Notes: generated by a model not told the origin, from the sequence alone. Counted from the stretch's first letter, positions 9,609 through 20,551 are shown. The stretch: 64,000 nucleotides of DNA from Semisulcospira habei (GCA_036245525.1 BTPG01000005.1:117947188-118011187), one strand, 5' to 3'. Program-made: numbers and translations.

Positions 9609-10530
9609 CCAATGTTTGTACTGTCGACAGTACCATTTCTACCACTGTAGATGATAATTAATTTTCATGGGCTTTAACTCTAGTCAGCGAGTGATCCTCC
9701 GTCCTCTGTGGCCGTAATGTTTTGTCACCAAGATCTTGATGCTATTTTTTTTTTTTTACTTTAACAAAACCAAAAGTGTCTTTTTCTTGACTTTTTGGTG
9801 GCAGAAATTTCACCCCCTTTGGGTTTTGTAGATACATTGGGGTTTCCAGTTGAATTAGATTGTGAACATCACGTTTGTCTTTCGTCATGGATGCAGATAG
9901 AGCATATGGCATTTAGCTGCAAGTCTTTGCCATTTCTCAAGAAAGGGGAAACCCCTGTTCCATTGGAATTAGCTATTTGAAAGTTGCTTACCTGAGCTGG
10001 TTTATAACATTGAAATTTGATTAAATTTACTTTGTTTACTAATTCAGCCCTCTGCAGATACATTTTACAATTGTATTTCAGAAATGTGAATATTGAATAT
10101 AAATGGAATATATGAAACCCTGAACATGAACAGAGACTCGGTCATGGAGGTGTTGCTTGCATTTTGATACTGTTAGTGGTATATATCCATCTGCGGAGGC
10201 CCTCTGTTGTACTTCATGGTAGATTGGCAACTTTTTTTGACTGATTATTTGTAAACATAGCAGTATTTGTGCACATTATTTATTTGTGTCTTGACCATGC
10301 AATGTGGCGACAGCATCAGGAAAGTAAAAGAGAAAGTGCTGAACTAGTCTTTGCAATATTTGTTCTTTTCACATTTGTGTATATTTTCATGCAATCTGGT
10401 TACTTTGAGTGCTTGAATCAATGGTCACATTGTACGTTTATTAGTATCCAAATGTCTCAGACAGATTTGTTGAAATACATATTCATTATTGTCTCTACAC
10501 TTCATCAGGAAATGACATTGACATCCATCT

Positions 10531-10596
10531 GCAAAAGGCTTAGATCCTCATGAGCCACTGCTCCTGCAGGGGCTCATGAGGATCTACGTCTCTTGC
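10531..10596. repeat. CATGAGCCCC hairpin (GCAAGAG family)
   Basis: Arms TAGATCCTCATGAGCC and GGCTCATGAGGATCTA, with GCAA and CTCTTGC at the outer edges. Same family as copies at 12677, 14938, 17093, 18260, 35992 and 63848. Confidence 0.75.
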
Positions 10597-10742
10597 TGGC
10601 CCTTTTTTAGAGAGTTCCTTGGGTGGATGTGATCATCCGGTGTTCTGTCTGCTGTGTTATCTTGACCATTGCTTGTTGAATTGTTGTTTACCGGTGTGCA
10701 GATTAATGTTAGTGTTGGCTTGCTGCATTGGCACATTTTTGC

Positions 10743-10848
10743 AGGATGTCGACCCTTCCGCAGTCGGTAGCGGTTTTTGTCGCGATGATTCCTGAAGGAA
10801 TCATCGCGACATAAACCGCTACCGACAGCAGAAGGGTGAATGGCTGTG
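10743..10848. repeat. Palindromic MITE-like repeat, GCGATGATTCCT family
   Basis: Inverted arms GTCGGTAGCGGTTTTTGTCG and CGACATAAACCGCTACCGAC around TGATTCCTGAAGGAATCA. The outer CCCTT and AAGGG remain, but the TTAA boundaries are eroded. Confidence 0.65.
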
Positions 10849-11104
10849 TGTTTGCTGTTGTGAGATTGAGGGCCTTGCGGCTGTAACTGTAAGGTTCAAA
10901 ATCATAGACCAGCATACCTTGCTGATATATAAATTCATAATACTGTGGGTTTTTCCCTTTCCAATAATCTCTTTATTATGACCATGCCTTACAAAATACT
11001 AGAACAAAAGTGTTATGTTCTTTCACAGAGAGCATTTATGTTCAGATGGAATTTGCATCAAGAAAGACATGTTTTTCCAATTCCACATGTCCAGGGTCTT
11101 TATG

Positions 11105-11136
<32 letters not shown>

Positions 11137-11397
11137 CAGTTCATGTTTCCAAAAGCATCTATATACTTGTTGTTAGATCTTGTTTATTAATTTAAACACA
11201 CTTCTTGTCTGTAGAATAAATATCCATAATACATATTTCACATGATCATGTCTAAAAAGCGATTGTTTAACCAACAAAAAACAATCAAATTAGTTATACT
11301 GTGCATTGTTGCATGTTTGAATACTGCAGTGGAAGAGCCACTGTTATGAATGAATTTATGTCTGCAGTATTTGTGTTTCTGTTCTACGTTTGTTTCC

Positions 11398-11445
11398 ATG
11401 TCACCTGAGGAAGGATCTTTGATCCGAAACGTCGTTATTTGTTTC
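11398..11445 (+). ncRNA. Hammerhead-core-like motif, tentative
   Basis: CTGAGGA is followed by a short stem (GGATC, TTT loop, GATCC) and then GAAAC. This is the order of the CUGANGA, stem II and GAAA elements of hammerhead ribozymes, which occur in Penelope-like retroelements. No convincing stem III or stem I is visible, so it may be a decayed retroelement fragment or chance. Confidence 0.25.
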
Positions 11446-12676
11446 TATTTTAAAGGGTTTTCTACCACTATCTTCTGTTTTTCTTTCACGTGAAACCCTA
11501 GCGGCAACAGTTTTACTACATTTGTGTTTCTTTTTATTTTTCCACTTGTTATTTTTATAAAGATATTTCTCTTGTTTTGGAGACTTACTTTGTTCTCTAC
11601 AGACCACTGATCATACAGGGCTAACACCTTTCAGGCTAGCAGCCGGAAATCCAATTTTTTTACAAAGTCTACAGGAAAACCTGGTTTTTGCATATATAAA
11701 AACAAACTGAACATATTTCTACTTCGTATCTGAGCCAGGTTTTAACACTCTTCTCAACCAGAGGCACATAAAGTAAGGTAGTTTGCTGCCAACTCTGCAT
11801 TCAAGTCTCGTTTGTAACAGTTTTAGGACAAGGTTCCCTGGCAGTTCTGTCCACCCCACCCCAGTTGTGTGCAGTGTTAGCCCTGTATATAGCCCTGGAG
11901 ACCAAACGCTTATAGTTCTGCAGCATTTTATTCATTTAGCGTACATTCCCAGATTCATTTACTAGCTCTCTAAAGGTTTATTTGACTTGCCTTGACATTT
12001 TGACTGCTACAGTGGAGATGTGTAACTATGCGTCTTTTCCTCTGGGTGGTATTGTCATTAGAAGTCAAGGGGATATCCCTCTTGTGCATGCATCTACCGG
12101 TATTTTTTCAATTCTATACCGACGAGCAAACGAAATGCAACATTTTTGTAACATTTACAAAAATGGCGCATTTCTTTTGCTCGTGAGAAATGTAACATTT
12201 TTGTCATCATCAGAAACACTTTGTGTATAGTGTTTCCGATGATTAAAATGTCGCATTTCTTTTGCTGTCAGTATAGTACTGGTGGCTGCATGCACAAATG
12301 GCTCTTTAGATGGGCTTTAGATTGTTACCATTTGTTGTTCCTGGTGAAAATAAATTATTGTTGTGCATGTGTTGGAATTATTATATTTGTGTTTTGGGCT
12401 GACCAGGCTTGTTTGTAAGGGTCATTTTTATTGACAGGGCATTGAGATTATGATGTATGGTGTCTGTAACTATTCCCCTCTCAGAGAATAAGCATGTCTG
12501 GTAAGTAGTTCAAGGACTAGTCAGAGGAGATCAATTTTGTTTTGAGCCCCGAGGATAAATGTGCCCAATTTTGGAGGCATCCTCTGATGATCATGAACCA
12601 ACCAAGTTCATGGGTAACAGTGACAACAATGGAAATGAATGAAAACAGACTAAATATGCCCCACAAGCCATGGCCA

Positions 12677-12734
12677 GCAAGAGATAAAGTCTCATGAGCC
12701 CCTGTTGCTGCAGGGCCTCATAAGAATTTTTGCC
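12677..12734. repeat. CATGAGCCCC hairpin, decayed copy
   Basis: GCAAGAGATAAAGTCTCATG, then CCCCTG and GCAGGGCCTCATAAG. A mismatched palindrome of the same family as 18260 and 35992. Confidence 0.6.
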
Positions 12735-13012
12735 ACTTACAGACGGAACAGGCTGGCTGAAGGACTATGCTGTCTGAATCAAAATGTGAAATTCAGCTTT
12801 CTGGGATTTTGAAAAAGATGAAATCAGTCTCAAGGGCGGACGACTGTCACCCATGAATATTAGGTCACAGGTAGTGTCCGATAGTTGCCTCTTCAGGCAC
12901 CCAAGATAGACACTACTGGTACACTTTCACTATCATAATCAAGCTGTCTCCTCCTTCATACTTAGGGCTGTGCGAGTCACAGGGTTACACAGTGGTCAAA
13001 CCTGATGTATGG

Positions 13013-13092
13013 TTAACTCATTGGAGACGTGCCGCCTCCGGATACGCGGCTTATGCCGCGTATCCGGAGGCAGCACGTCTCCATTGAGTTAA
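13013..13092. repeat. piggyBac-like palindromic MITE with TTAA ends (CTCATTGGAGACG type)
   Basis: TTAA at 13013-13016 and 13089-13092. The inner arms CTCATTGGAGACGTGCC and its complement continue to CCGGATACGCGGC, making the whole element one nearly perfect hairpin. TTAA target duplication is the piggyBac hallmark. Confidence 0.75.
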
Positions 13093-13136
13093 GACACACA
13101 AGAAATATCTCCTTTTGGCTGTTGGCAACTCTTTTT

Positions 13137-13195
13137 GTCGCCTTGATTCCTGCAGGAATCATCACGACAGAAAGCGCTACTGAAAGCCAAAGAGA
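13137..13195. repeat. Palindrome fragment, GATTCCTGCAGGAATC core
   Basis: The core TGATTCCTGCAGGAATCA is flanked by partly complementary TTTTTGTCGCC and ACGACAGAAAGC. It belongs to the family of the 13681 element, with the ends worn. Confidence 0.5.
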
Positions 13196-13252
13196 TAATT
13201 TGCCATAAATTTACATTTTAGCGACTTTCCAATCAATTATGATTTTGTACTA

Positions 13253-13322
13253 ACCCTTTGTGTGTTGGTAGCGGTTTTAGTCGCGATGTTTCCTGTCAGA
13301 AAACTGCTACCAACATGCAAGG
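13253..13322. repeat. Palindromic MITE, CCCTTTGTGTG family, one end lost
   Basis: It opens TAACCCTTTGTGTGTTGGTA and closes AACTGCTACCAACATGCAAG. The central GATTCCTGCAGG segment is shortened. Confidence 0.55.
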
Positions 13323-13680
13323 CCAATTTTTGGTTGGCTTATGGATGTCTTCAGTTTATTGAATACCTATTGATTTTACAGTGCAAATAGTATATTGTAC
13401 TAGTTTGCATTTTTTTGTTGACATGTACCTGTCTACAGTTTATATGCCTATCAATACTGGTTTTATTGTGGCATTGATGAAAGGTACTTGGGTTGTTTTT
13501 GTGTGATTTCTTTCAAATGTGCAATTAAAAATTTATGATGCACAACACTTAATATTTAAGATCTCATTTACATACCCTTCATTGGTATGCTTGCAATAAA
13601 TTCTAATATTTGCAATAAATTCAGATTGTTAAAATACTGTGTATGAATAAGTTTTGGGAGTACCTGCACCTATTTCAAAT

Positions 13681-13768
13681 TTAACCCTTTGTGTGCCAGG
13701 AGCAGTTTTTTCACGATTCCTACAGGAATCGTTGCAACTAAAACTGCTACCAACACACAAAGGGTTAA
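13681..13768. repeat. piggyBac-like palindromic MITE, complete (CCCTTTGTGTG family)
   Basis: TTAA at both ends (13681-13684 and 13765-13768). The termini are CCCTTTGTGTG and CACACAAAGGG, and the arms converge on CGATTCCTACAGGAATCG. TTAA plus CCC termini match piggyBac ends. The element is too short to code, so it is non-autonomous. Confidence 0.8.
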
Positions 13769-15342
13769 TTTCAGGCTCTAAGTCAATTAGTTTATACAAA
13801 ACAAATTTTATCTTGAAAAGGAGTAGAGTGTAGAAAACAAATACATGTAGAAATGTTAAATTTTCATTTTAGTGTGTTCATTTTCAAAGATAAATACTCA
13901 AGTGCTTTGTATGTTTGTTCGACACATAGCTACACGTAGATAAGGTAGAACTGGTCCATTTAGTTTATTATTGGACTATGGGAACAGGTGATGTGTGGCC
14001 TTTAGAACAACGCACAATCATTGTTATTTCTTCTGTTCATTCCTGTGATCATGGTTAACTTATAAACCTGAAAAAAATAAGCCTTGTTTATTTTGAGGTC
14101 ATGCAGTTCACTTATTTTACAAGATGTCATAGTATGTAGTTGTAATGCATTCCATAGCGAGTTTTCATAGCTTGTTGTGAACTGCATTACAACAGTAACC
14201 GTGTGTAAAAAGTCTTTAGGGCGACATTGGCCCTTGCATGGCTGTACGCAGGCCAGCAGTGTCCGATGTTACCACTGTGACCTTTCCTGTACGGAGTATT
14301 TTGCATGGGTGAAAGTTGGCAGACAGATATCTGTAAAGAAATTAAAAGATAGAAATAAACACTCTTAGAAAGAAAACGTACAAAACAATTTATAAATTGT
14401 CGCACTTGTTCTTTCTATGTGCGTTTTTTTTGTTTGGAATTTGCTTGGTGGTCCCCCTTTTCAGTCCGTAATTCAAAATATCTTAAATGGACACTTCCAT
14501 ATTTAAAAAAAAATCAGACTTGACAAAACCGATTAACAAGACGAGAAATATCATGCATTGCAGGAGAAGCCATAAAAGTTTTGAAAATGAAAAAAAAAGT
14601 CTTCAGCACTGCGCCGGTGCCTATATGGCTCCTGGTCTGCTTTTCTTCATTACACTTTTTTTCAACTTTCACCCATATTGTGTTTGCATTGTAAAGCCTT
14701 GTTATGTTCACGTTTGTGTTGCTTCTTTTGACTAGTGTACATTGTACTGTGTGTAACGGTAGAGATAAATGGTGGTGATATGGTGTGCAAGAATTGCCAT
14801 GTGGAATACAAATTGTGGAGTTTCAGTTCACAGCTCATCCCGTGTTCAGCTCTCATCTTCACAGCAGTAAAGTGCCCATTGAACCCTATTCTTTTGTCAT
14901 TTCTGTCTTATTTGTGTGGTCAAGTGTGTCTTAGTCTGCGCAAGACAGATTTCATGAGCTCCTGCAATTGCAGGGGCTCTTATGAATCTGTCTCGTGCAG
15001 ATGAAAGCGGCTGGAAATGTGACTGGTGGTGAAAACGAAGAAGCAAACCCATTTTAAACAAAAGCATTCTTTATTTTGAACCTGCGTGGTTAGCATCACA
15101 CCAACACTATGTTGCAAATCCGTCGTGCCACAATCAGCATTTTTCGTAACGTTAAGAAAATGCATGCAAAAAACACCAAAAGCTTTGTAATTTGTTTCTT
15201 AGATATGTGCAAGCCATGTATACAACAAACAACAATCTGGTTTTACTGTGTTTAATTACAGTACCAGGCCAGAATGAAGTACCGCCATGGCCAACCATTT
15301 CAGAGAATCGCCCATATCTGTATTACCCTCCAATGACAACTC
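13769..15342. other. Intergenic AT-rich DNA, no gene seen
   Basis: Short open frames here have no recognisable features. The only structure I can support is the hairpin at 14938-15000. Confidence 0.5.
14938..15000. repeat. CATGAGCTCC hairpin (GCAAGAG family)
   Basis: CGCAAGACAGATTTCATGAG, then CTCCTGCAATTGCAGG and a complementary GGGCTCTTATGAATCTGTC. Moderately diverged member. Confidence 0.6.
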
Positions 15343-15355
15343 ATCCTTACGTAAC

Positions 15356-15720
15356 TGGGGGACTTGGGTGGGGTTAGGTACTTTTTAGTTCCCAGGGTCA
15401 CCCTGGTCAGCCCCACAGGGTGAGTTTCTCTCTCTATTCTGGGGCATGTGTTTCTGTCTACCCGAGGTCCATTCACCTGTATTTGCCTTTTTAAAAATCT
15501 CCCTATTGTCTGCACTGCCTGTAGCTCTTGATATTGGATGTGTGTTGCTAATGGTCTTAGCTTTATTTAGGCCCCATGTGTTAGGTTTATTTAACGTATT
15601 TGACCGGCTGGCGACATACATTCAATGTTCTGTTTAGTGTTTTTTTTTCACAAGCAGTGCAGGCACGTCCTGAGAAAGCCTTGTTGCTGTCGGGACGTTA
15701 AGCAATGTACAATCAATCAA
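15356..15720 (+). mobile_element. Short retroposed fragment with 12-bp target duplication
   Basis: TCCTTACGTAAC occurs at 15344-15355 and 15721-15732. The insert ends GGGACGTTAAGCAATGTA and then CAATCAATCAA, a short-repeat tail like those at LINE or SINE 3' ends. It contains no coding motif. It is either a SINE or a severely 5'-truncated LINE in + orientation. Confidence 0.75.
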
Positions 15721-15737
15721 TCCTTACGTAACGGATA

Positions 15738-15822
15738 ACCCTTTGGCTGTCGGTATTGCTTTTTGTCATGATGATTGCTGCAGGAATCATCGCAACAAAC
15801 GTTGCTATCGACGGCCAAGACT
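15738..15822. repeat. Palindromic MITE, GATGATTGCTGCAGG family
   Basis: Begins TAACCCTTTGGCTGTCGGTA. Its arms meet at GATGATTGCTGCAGGAATCA and close at GCTATCGACGGCCAAG. The distal TTAA is lost. Related to 10743 and 63226. Confidence 0.6.
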
Positions 15823-15857
15823 TCTGGTTGAATATACCAACGGTGACTGATAGGTGC

Positions 15858-16056
15858 ATAACCCATATCATACAGAAGCTAAAAGCTTCAGATTTGTACA
15901 ATGTCATATGCAAGCTACATTATAGTACTTGTAGGTAAGGATATAGACCAATGGTTTTAGTTCAAGGGTAGTGCCAGAATATTCTGGCACTACCCTTGAA
16001 CTAATTTAGTCAAACTTATTTCACACACTGGTGTATTCCGAACGATAAGGGTTAAC
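15858..16056. repeat. Hairpin MITE, AACCCATATC...GATAAGGGTTAA family
   Basis: It opens ATAACCCATATCA and closes GATAAGGGTTAA, with a perfect core GTTCAAGGGTAGTGCCAGAA and its complement. The same family occurs at 30133, 50464 and 63607. Confidence 0.7.
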
Positions 16057-16344
16057 TTAGATGACGAATGAAGACTGACATACATGAACCGTGAGTGCTC
16101 TCATAAAATTGCATCTATTGTCTCTGTAGAACCTTAAAAGGCTTCTGTTCAGCTTATACGTAATCTTATTTACAATGTGGGCATCAAAATTACATGCACA
16201 CATTGCTCATGCACAAATTTCAGATCTGCTGGTTCTTATCCGAGGTTGTAGCCAGTACATATCCAATACTGTGTGCATAAAGAATATCTGACGCATGACA
16301 TTATGGTCAGATTCATCCGAGTTCATACCTTTTCTGGCAGCATC

Positions 16345-16424
16345 TTAACTCATTCAAGATGTCCCGCCTCAGGATATGCGGCTTATGCTGCGTATCCGGA
16401 GGCGGCAAGTCTCGAATGAGTTAA
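16345..16424. repeat. piggyBac-like palindromic MITE with TTAA ends (CTCATTC type)
   Basis: TTAA at 16345-16348 and 16421-16424. The arms CTCATTCAAGA and TCTCGAATGAG enclose GGATATGCGGC and its near complement. Sister of 13013 and 19671. Confidence 0.7.
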
Positions 16425-16770
16425 CAGGTGATCACATGTTTGCTCAAAACACGCCAGTTCAAGTAGTCCTATCATTTCCTAGTCAGCTAAGCTATGCACC
16501 TATCCCAGTCAATGGTGTGACTATTGTGTTTGATGGTATTTCTGTGCCTAACAGATACTTCAACATGCAAACCCACGCGCACTCAATGAAAATGCACTGT
16601 CTGTCGCATTTCTTTATCTAGTTTTCACAACACACTGTATAGCATATTACACTCACTCATACCATGTATTGCACTTTTAGACTTGTATACACTGCATACA
16701 CACACACAACTACACACACACACCGAATATTAATAAATATACAAGTTAGAAACTACCCATTTCACAGCCT

Positions 16771-16807
16771 TAACCCCCCCCCCCCCCCCCCCCCACCACC
16801 ACCACCA
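16771..16807. repeat. Poly-C run followed by CCA/CAC repeats
   Basis: About 23 consecutive C residues and then CACCACCACCACC. A low-complexity tract, prone to sequencing error. Confidence 0.9.
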
Positions 16808-16862
16808 AAACAGCATATCCAGGCCAAATATATTTTGAAATACATGATTCACAGACACATGT

Positions 16863-16930
16863 AATTCAGAATAAATTTTGCAATATTATTTTTAATTAAT
16901 TCAGAATAAATTCTGCAATATTATTTTAAA
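16863..16930. repeat. Tandem duplication of a 33-bp AT-rich unit
   Basis: AATTCAGAATAAATTTTGCA with its following ATATTATTTT is repeated immediately with one or two changes. Confidence 0.65.
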
Positions 16931-17092
16931 TTGCATTCCTCTTTTGGGATCTACTGTCTTTTTCAGTTACTCACACATGTATACAACCATTAGGAATGAA
17001 ATTCTTTCAGGCAATCCAGCTTTTTCAAGGTGGTGGGGATTCATGGGACCATCTAAATAAGACAGATTCAAGTTAACAAGAATTGTTCATGC

Positions 17093-17162
17093 AAGCAATA
17101 AGCATGAATTATCATGACCTCCTGCAGTCATACAGGCTCATGAAAATACATGCTTCTTGCAG
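17093..17162. repeat. CATGAGCCCC hairpin, decayed copy
   Basis: GCAAGCAATAAGCATGAATT, CATGACCTCCTGCAG and GGCTCATGAAAATACATGC, closing CTTGCAG. The arms pair imperfectly. Confidence 0.5.
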
Positions 17163-17730
17163 ATGGAGGCTAGGTATAGGCTGTTTGACACTGGAGCTCT
17201 CTGCAAAGAAACACTTTTCTGTATCATCATAAGAACAAGTATCACTTAGTGCCAGCTGACCTAATAAATGGGCTATTTTTGACTTAACTCCTATGATTTG
17301 TTGATTCTGTTGAACAGGCATAAAACGCTGGTGGAAAGACAAGAACAAGCCATTTTCAATACCCTAATAGAGCCCCTGCGGGAATGAGGTCAAGCATGCA
17401 GACTTCATGTATGCCTGTGCTGTTTCAGGTTTGAAAACGTGGTCAGCTTACTCATTCACTTGAAAATGGATTTTTCTTATCCTGGGCTGATAAAGCTGAG
17501 GCACATTTAGGCATGTAAAAATCAACCATTTCATGGAGAGAAAAAAAATCTGAATTGTCACAACTGCATGGCAAATCCGACACATTGTTCGAGTTTCTTG
17601 GTAGGAAATTGGAAATCAGCTGGCGCAGAATGTTAGTTGTTCTAAGGCCAGTGCAGGTAATGGCATCATGCATGCCTAATCGCAGCCTTTTCTCACTTTG
17701 ATCCAGCTCAACTGGACCCCATTTCTGAAG

Positions 17731-17797
17731 GTGCTGGTCTGTGATTTTGGACCTTGCGATCATGGCCGCAAGGTCTAAAATCACGGACCAGCACACA
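17731..17797. repeat. GCTGGTCTGTGATTTTGG hairpin, second copy
   Basis: Arms GTGCTGGTCTGTGATTTTGG and the near-complementary AAAATCACGGACCAGCAC, with about two mismatches. Same family as 9541-9608. Confidence 0.75.
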
Positions 17798-18259
17798 TAA
17801 TAATACATACAACAGATGCGAACTCTTGAGGAATGTGGTCAAATGACATGAGCATATGTACATACACAAACAGAACATGGTCACCTTTTCCCTCGTACAA
17901 CAATTCGGTGCGAAAGCAGTGTGTCCTTGTATCAAGCACACATATCACACAATGGTTATAACATTAAGTTTCGTGCGCACTGTTTTGGAGACGTGACCCC
18001 AAAAGTTCAAACTTTCGGTGCAAGCACTATCACAATACTGCAAGTGCAGTGATGAAAACGCACACTTCTACATAATGACCAGTATCATTATTTTTATTAT
18101 TTATGTGCGCAGTCTCTCTTGCTCTCTTACAGCAAATAATTTAGCAGCGACAGAGCAGTAACAGTTACAGACACCTAGAAATCAGTTGCAGATTTAAACG
18201 CTGAGTGACTTCCCCTATCTGAGGACAGGGAAGGATGTAAATGGGGCCAATCCTTACCA

Positions 18260-18326
18260 GCAAAAGGTGTAGATTCTCATAACCCCCTGCAGTTGCAGGG
18301 GGTTATGAGAATCTACACCTCTTGCT
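18260..18326. repeat. CATAACCCCC hairpin, near-perfect (GCAAGAG family)
   Basis: Arms GTGTAGATTCTCATAACCCC and its exact complement around CCTGCAGTTGCAGG, with an outer CTCTTGC. It lies about 150 bases beyond the RMC1 stop codon, so it is probably transcribed in the RMC1 3' UTR. Confidence 0.75.
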
Positions 18327-18472
18327 TACAAATAAATGGGCCTTTGCTGCCATAGCTCAAGAGCAAGTTACACCTCTTGAAGACAGAATAGTCTGAGGGA
18401 TTGTAGTTCATAAGAATATGTCTCTTGCAAGCAAACTGGGCAGCGGCTCATGAGACCACAATGTTTATCAGT

Positions 18473-18555
18473 TCACATGTTGATCTGGACTGGCATCAAG
18501 GCCTCTGGTCCAAACACACTCTCAAACTGCTTTGTGTACTCCTCACAATGTTCAC
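18473..18555 (-). CDS. RMC1: RMC1 terminal exon
   Basis: It begins after TTTTTTCCTTCAG and completes a Gly codon split with the previous exon, reading (G)EHCEEYTKQFESVFGPEA, and ends PVQINM then TGA at 18473-18475. The animal RMC1 C-terminus has the same GEHCEE start followed by a short Phe-rich helix. The length, 83 bases, fits a split codon plus 27 codons including the stop. The sequence below 18473 should be 3' UTR; an AATAAA on this strand lies near 18090-18100. Confidence 0.9.
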
Positions 18556-19121
18556 CTGAAGGAAAAAAAAATTAAACCATCACGAGCTGAAAATATACTT
18601 GCAGATCTTCAAAACTGGCTGGTGGGGGTATAACAAGTATGAGTAAAGATGATAGCTGAGTTTATTTGAAAAGCAATCAATAGAACCACAGACTCACAAA
18701 CTTAGGCCTCTCGATCACCACAGCATATTTTGTATATGGCGTTAAAACAGGCTATAAAGAAACACAATATACTCTTCTTCACGGCCACTGTAAACATCTA
18801 TGACTATTACCCTCCCCCTCCATTCAGTCATACCTGTATGAACTGAACGTACGCAAGCAAGGGTGCACAACCACATGAGCAGACACACACAAAAACCGTT
18901 CATTGAAGCAAGTCTGTGCCCCCACACACACCTAAAAATACCTTAGCCATCTATTACTTTTCTGCTTACCTTCAGATTTAGGTCACTAGTTGAACACACA
19001 CGTCACACAAACAAACACACACATGCTCAAGTGTGCGTGCATGTGTGTGTGTGAGACACTCAGACAAGCACACTTGTATATGCACAGACATACACACTAG
19101 CAATGAGAAAGGAATTCTGAC
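18556..19121 (-). other. RMC1 intron (566 bp) with CA-rich tracts
   Basis: Intron between the last two exons, with donor GTCAGAATTC and acceptor CCTTCAG. It contains CACACA/GTGTGT tracts at about 18980-19060 and no gene. Confidence 0.85.
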
Positions 19122-19276
19122 CTGGCTGAAAGCGAGGATTGCCCCTCAGTCGCTGATTGCGTTGTTCAAAGAACCTGAACACTGTGTAGAACAGGAGGTT
19201 GTCCTCAGTGTTTTGGGCAGCTTCCAGAAACTTCCGTGAAGAAACCATGTCCACTATACCCACACTGCGGATGAAC
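19122..19276 (-). CDS. RMC1: RMC1 penultimate exon
   Basis: It enters in phase 2 after TTCTTTTTCAG, giving (R)FIRSVGIVDMVSSRKFLE, and continues AAQNTEDNLLFYTVFRFFEQ and RNQRLRGNPRFQP. This is the most conserved block of the Mic1 domain in animals. It ends with a split Gly codon before GTCAGAATTC. The exon is 155 bases. The domain contacts MON1-CCZ1 on late endosomal membranes; that role is known for the family, not visible here. Confidence 0.93.
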
Positions 19277-19670
19277 CTGAAAAAGAAAGCAACATCTGTA
19301 CAATAATCAGGATTAGAAGGCGTGCTAACCTTTGTGCTGCAAATAACATACATGTATGTCACAATCCATGCCCCTCTATTAGGGAGAGTCCAATAACCCT
19401 GGCATCACAACCCATTCCCCTGTTAGGGTGAGACCAACATAGGAAGGGGACCAGAGTGATGCACAGAAGTGAGCATTCATTTCATTACATACATATGGTG
19501 GTCAGAAAAATAATTAACACTAACTAACAGATTCCTTGATGGAATTATATAGCATTAACAGAACCGATAACATAAAAAGGGAAATAGGGATTGTTTTTAG
19601 GAGGTGACACCTTTCTGAGAAAAGCTGTAGGAAAATGAGATCTTTATGACACATTCATCCTTAACTCATT

Positions 19671-19741
19671 CATGGTGAGCTGCATTGGAAAACACGGCTT
19701 TATGCAGTGTTTCCAGATGTGTCTAGCTGTGAATGAGTTAA
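19671..19741. repeat. piggyBac-like palindromic MITE with TTAA ends (CTCATTCA type)
   Basis: TTAA at 19671-19674 and 19738-19741, with terminal arms CTCATTCA and TGAATGAG. The inner arms have diverged. Third member of the CTC class. Confidence 0.65.
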
Positions 19742-19997
19742 CATCCTATAGCCGAAGATGAATAGGCCATAAAAGTCCAAGGGTAGTGTGAAATGAGCTT
19801 GGCACCTGGGTACTACCTTTGAACTGGCATGGTTGATCCATCTCCCACAGCTGCTATAAAGTCTTTATCCATGCCTCTGACAGTGAAGTCATTCCTAGGC
19901 TTACACAATTTGAGGTAGTCACTGGCGATTTACAAAGCTCAAAGAATGACCAAAGACGGAATAAAGCAGAATGTTGTTTTTATTTTGGGTGAGCAAC

Positions 19998-20097
19998 CGC
20001 CCTATGAGAGACCACCTGTCATTAAAGACCATCATTTAGGTGGCTGTAGCTGTGACTGGCTGTAGCCACCTAAATGATGGCCTTTAATGACAGGTGA
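19998..20097. repeat. Hairpin with arms of about 40 bp (ACCTGTCATTAAAG family)
   Basis: CACCTGTCATTAAAGACCAT, CATTTAGGTGGCTG and their complements, around CTGTGACT. GAGCAACC and GGTTGCTC flank it at about 19985 and 20170, so the true element may be near 190 bp. Confidence 0.7.
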
Positions 20098-20204
20098 TGA
20101 GGTGACACTTCTTGCCCTTCAAGACTTCTCTTGCACGAGCACCTGTCTTTTATAACCATTTTTTTTTTTTTGTGGTTGCTCAAAACAGATTGCACTGTTT
20201 AAGT

Positions 20205-20377
20205 TCACCCATTCAGCTCCAACACCCTACAGCAGGAGATGGATCGACCATGATAATTCAAGGGTAGTGCCAGATGAGCTTGGCGCCAACAGGCGCCAAG
20301 CTCATCTGGCACTACCCTTGAATTATCATGGTCCATCCATCTCCTGAAACTGGAACATAGTCATCAAGTGACAACTC
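20205..20377. repeat. AAGGGTAGTGCCAG hairpin
   Basis: A long perfect stem: CATGATAATTCAAGGGTAGT, GCCAGATGAGCTTGGCGCC and their complements meet at CAACAGG. Flanking GGAGATGGATCGACC and GGTCCATCCATCTCC extend the pairing. The outer CCCATTCAGC and TTGGGTTAA ends hint at a TTAA/CCC element. Confidence 0.75.
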
Positions 20378-20551
20378 CCAAATTTGGAAAATGGTTGGTT
20401 GGGTTAAATGAACTGATTCACAGCTCCTGGCCAAGTCCATCAAGGAACAATGCTGAAAATGGAGTACGGCAATAACATGGTACATGTGATATATGAAGAC
20501 AAAATACACAGACAAATCTTATGATTAAAAAGATGATTCTTATGCAACTAC

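Larger units (their letters stand above)
9142..13680 (+). other. ELOVL 3' UTR grading into intergenic DNA, with hairpin repeats
   Basis: AT-rich DNA with no coding signal. Candidate polyadenylation signals AATAAA occur at about 11215 and 12348, and further ones near 13597 and 13613, so the transcript end is unresolved. Scattered palindromic elements are listed separately. A pure T run lies at about 11107-11136. Confidence 0.45.
19277..20551 (-). other. RMC1 intron (1.3 kb) with three hairpin repeats
   Basis: Donor GTAGTTG and acceptor TTTTTCAG. It contains the MITE-like hairpins at 19671, 19998 and 20205 and a decayed one near 19790. No other features. Confidence 0.8.

Noticed and set aside
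18980..19090. A small gene in the CA/GT-rich intron
   Set aside because: Low-complexity CACACA/GTGTGT sequence creates spurious open frames on both strands.
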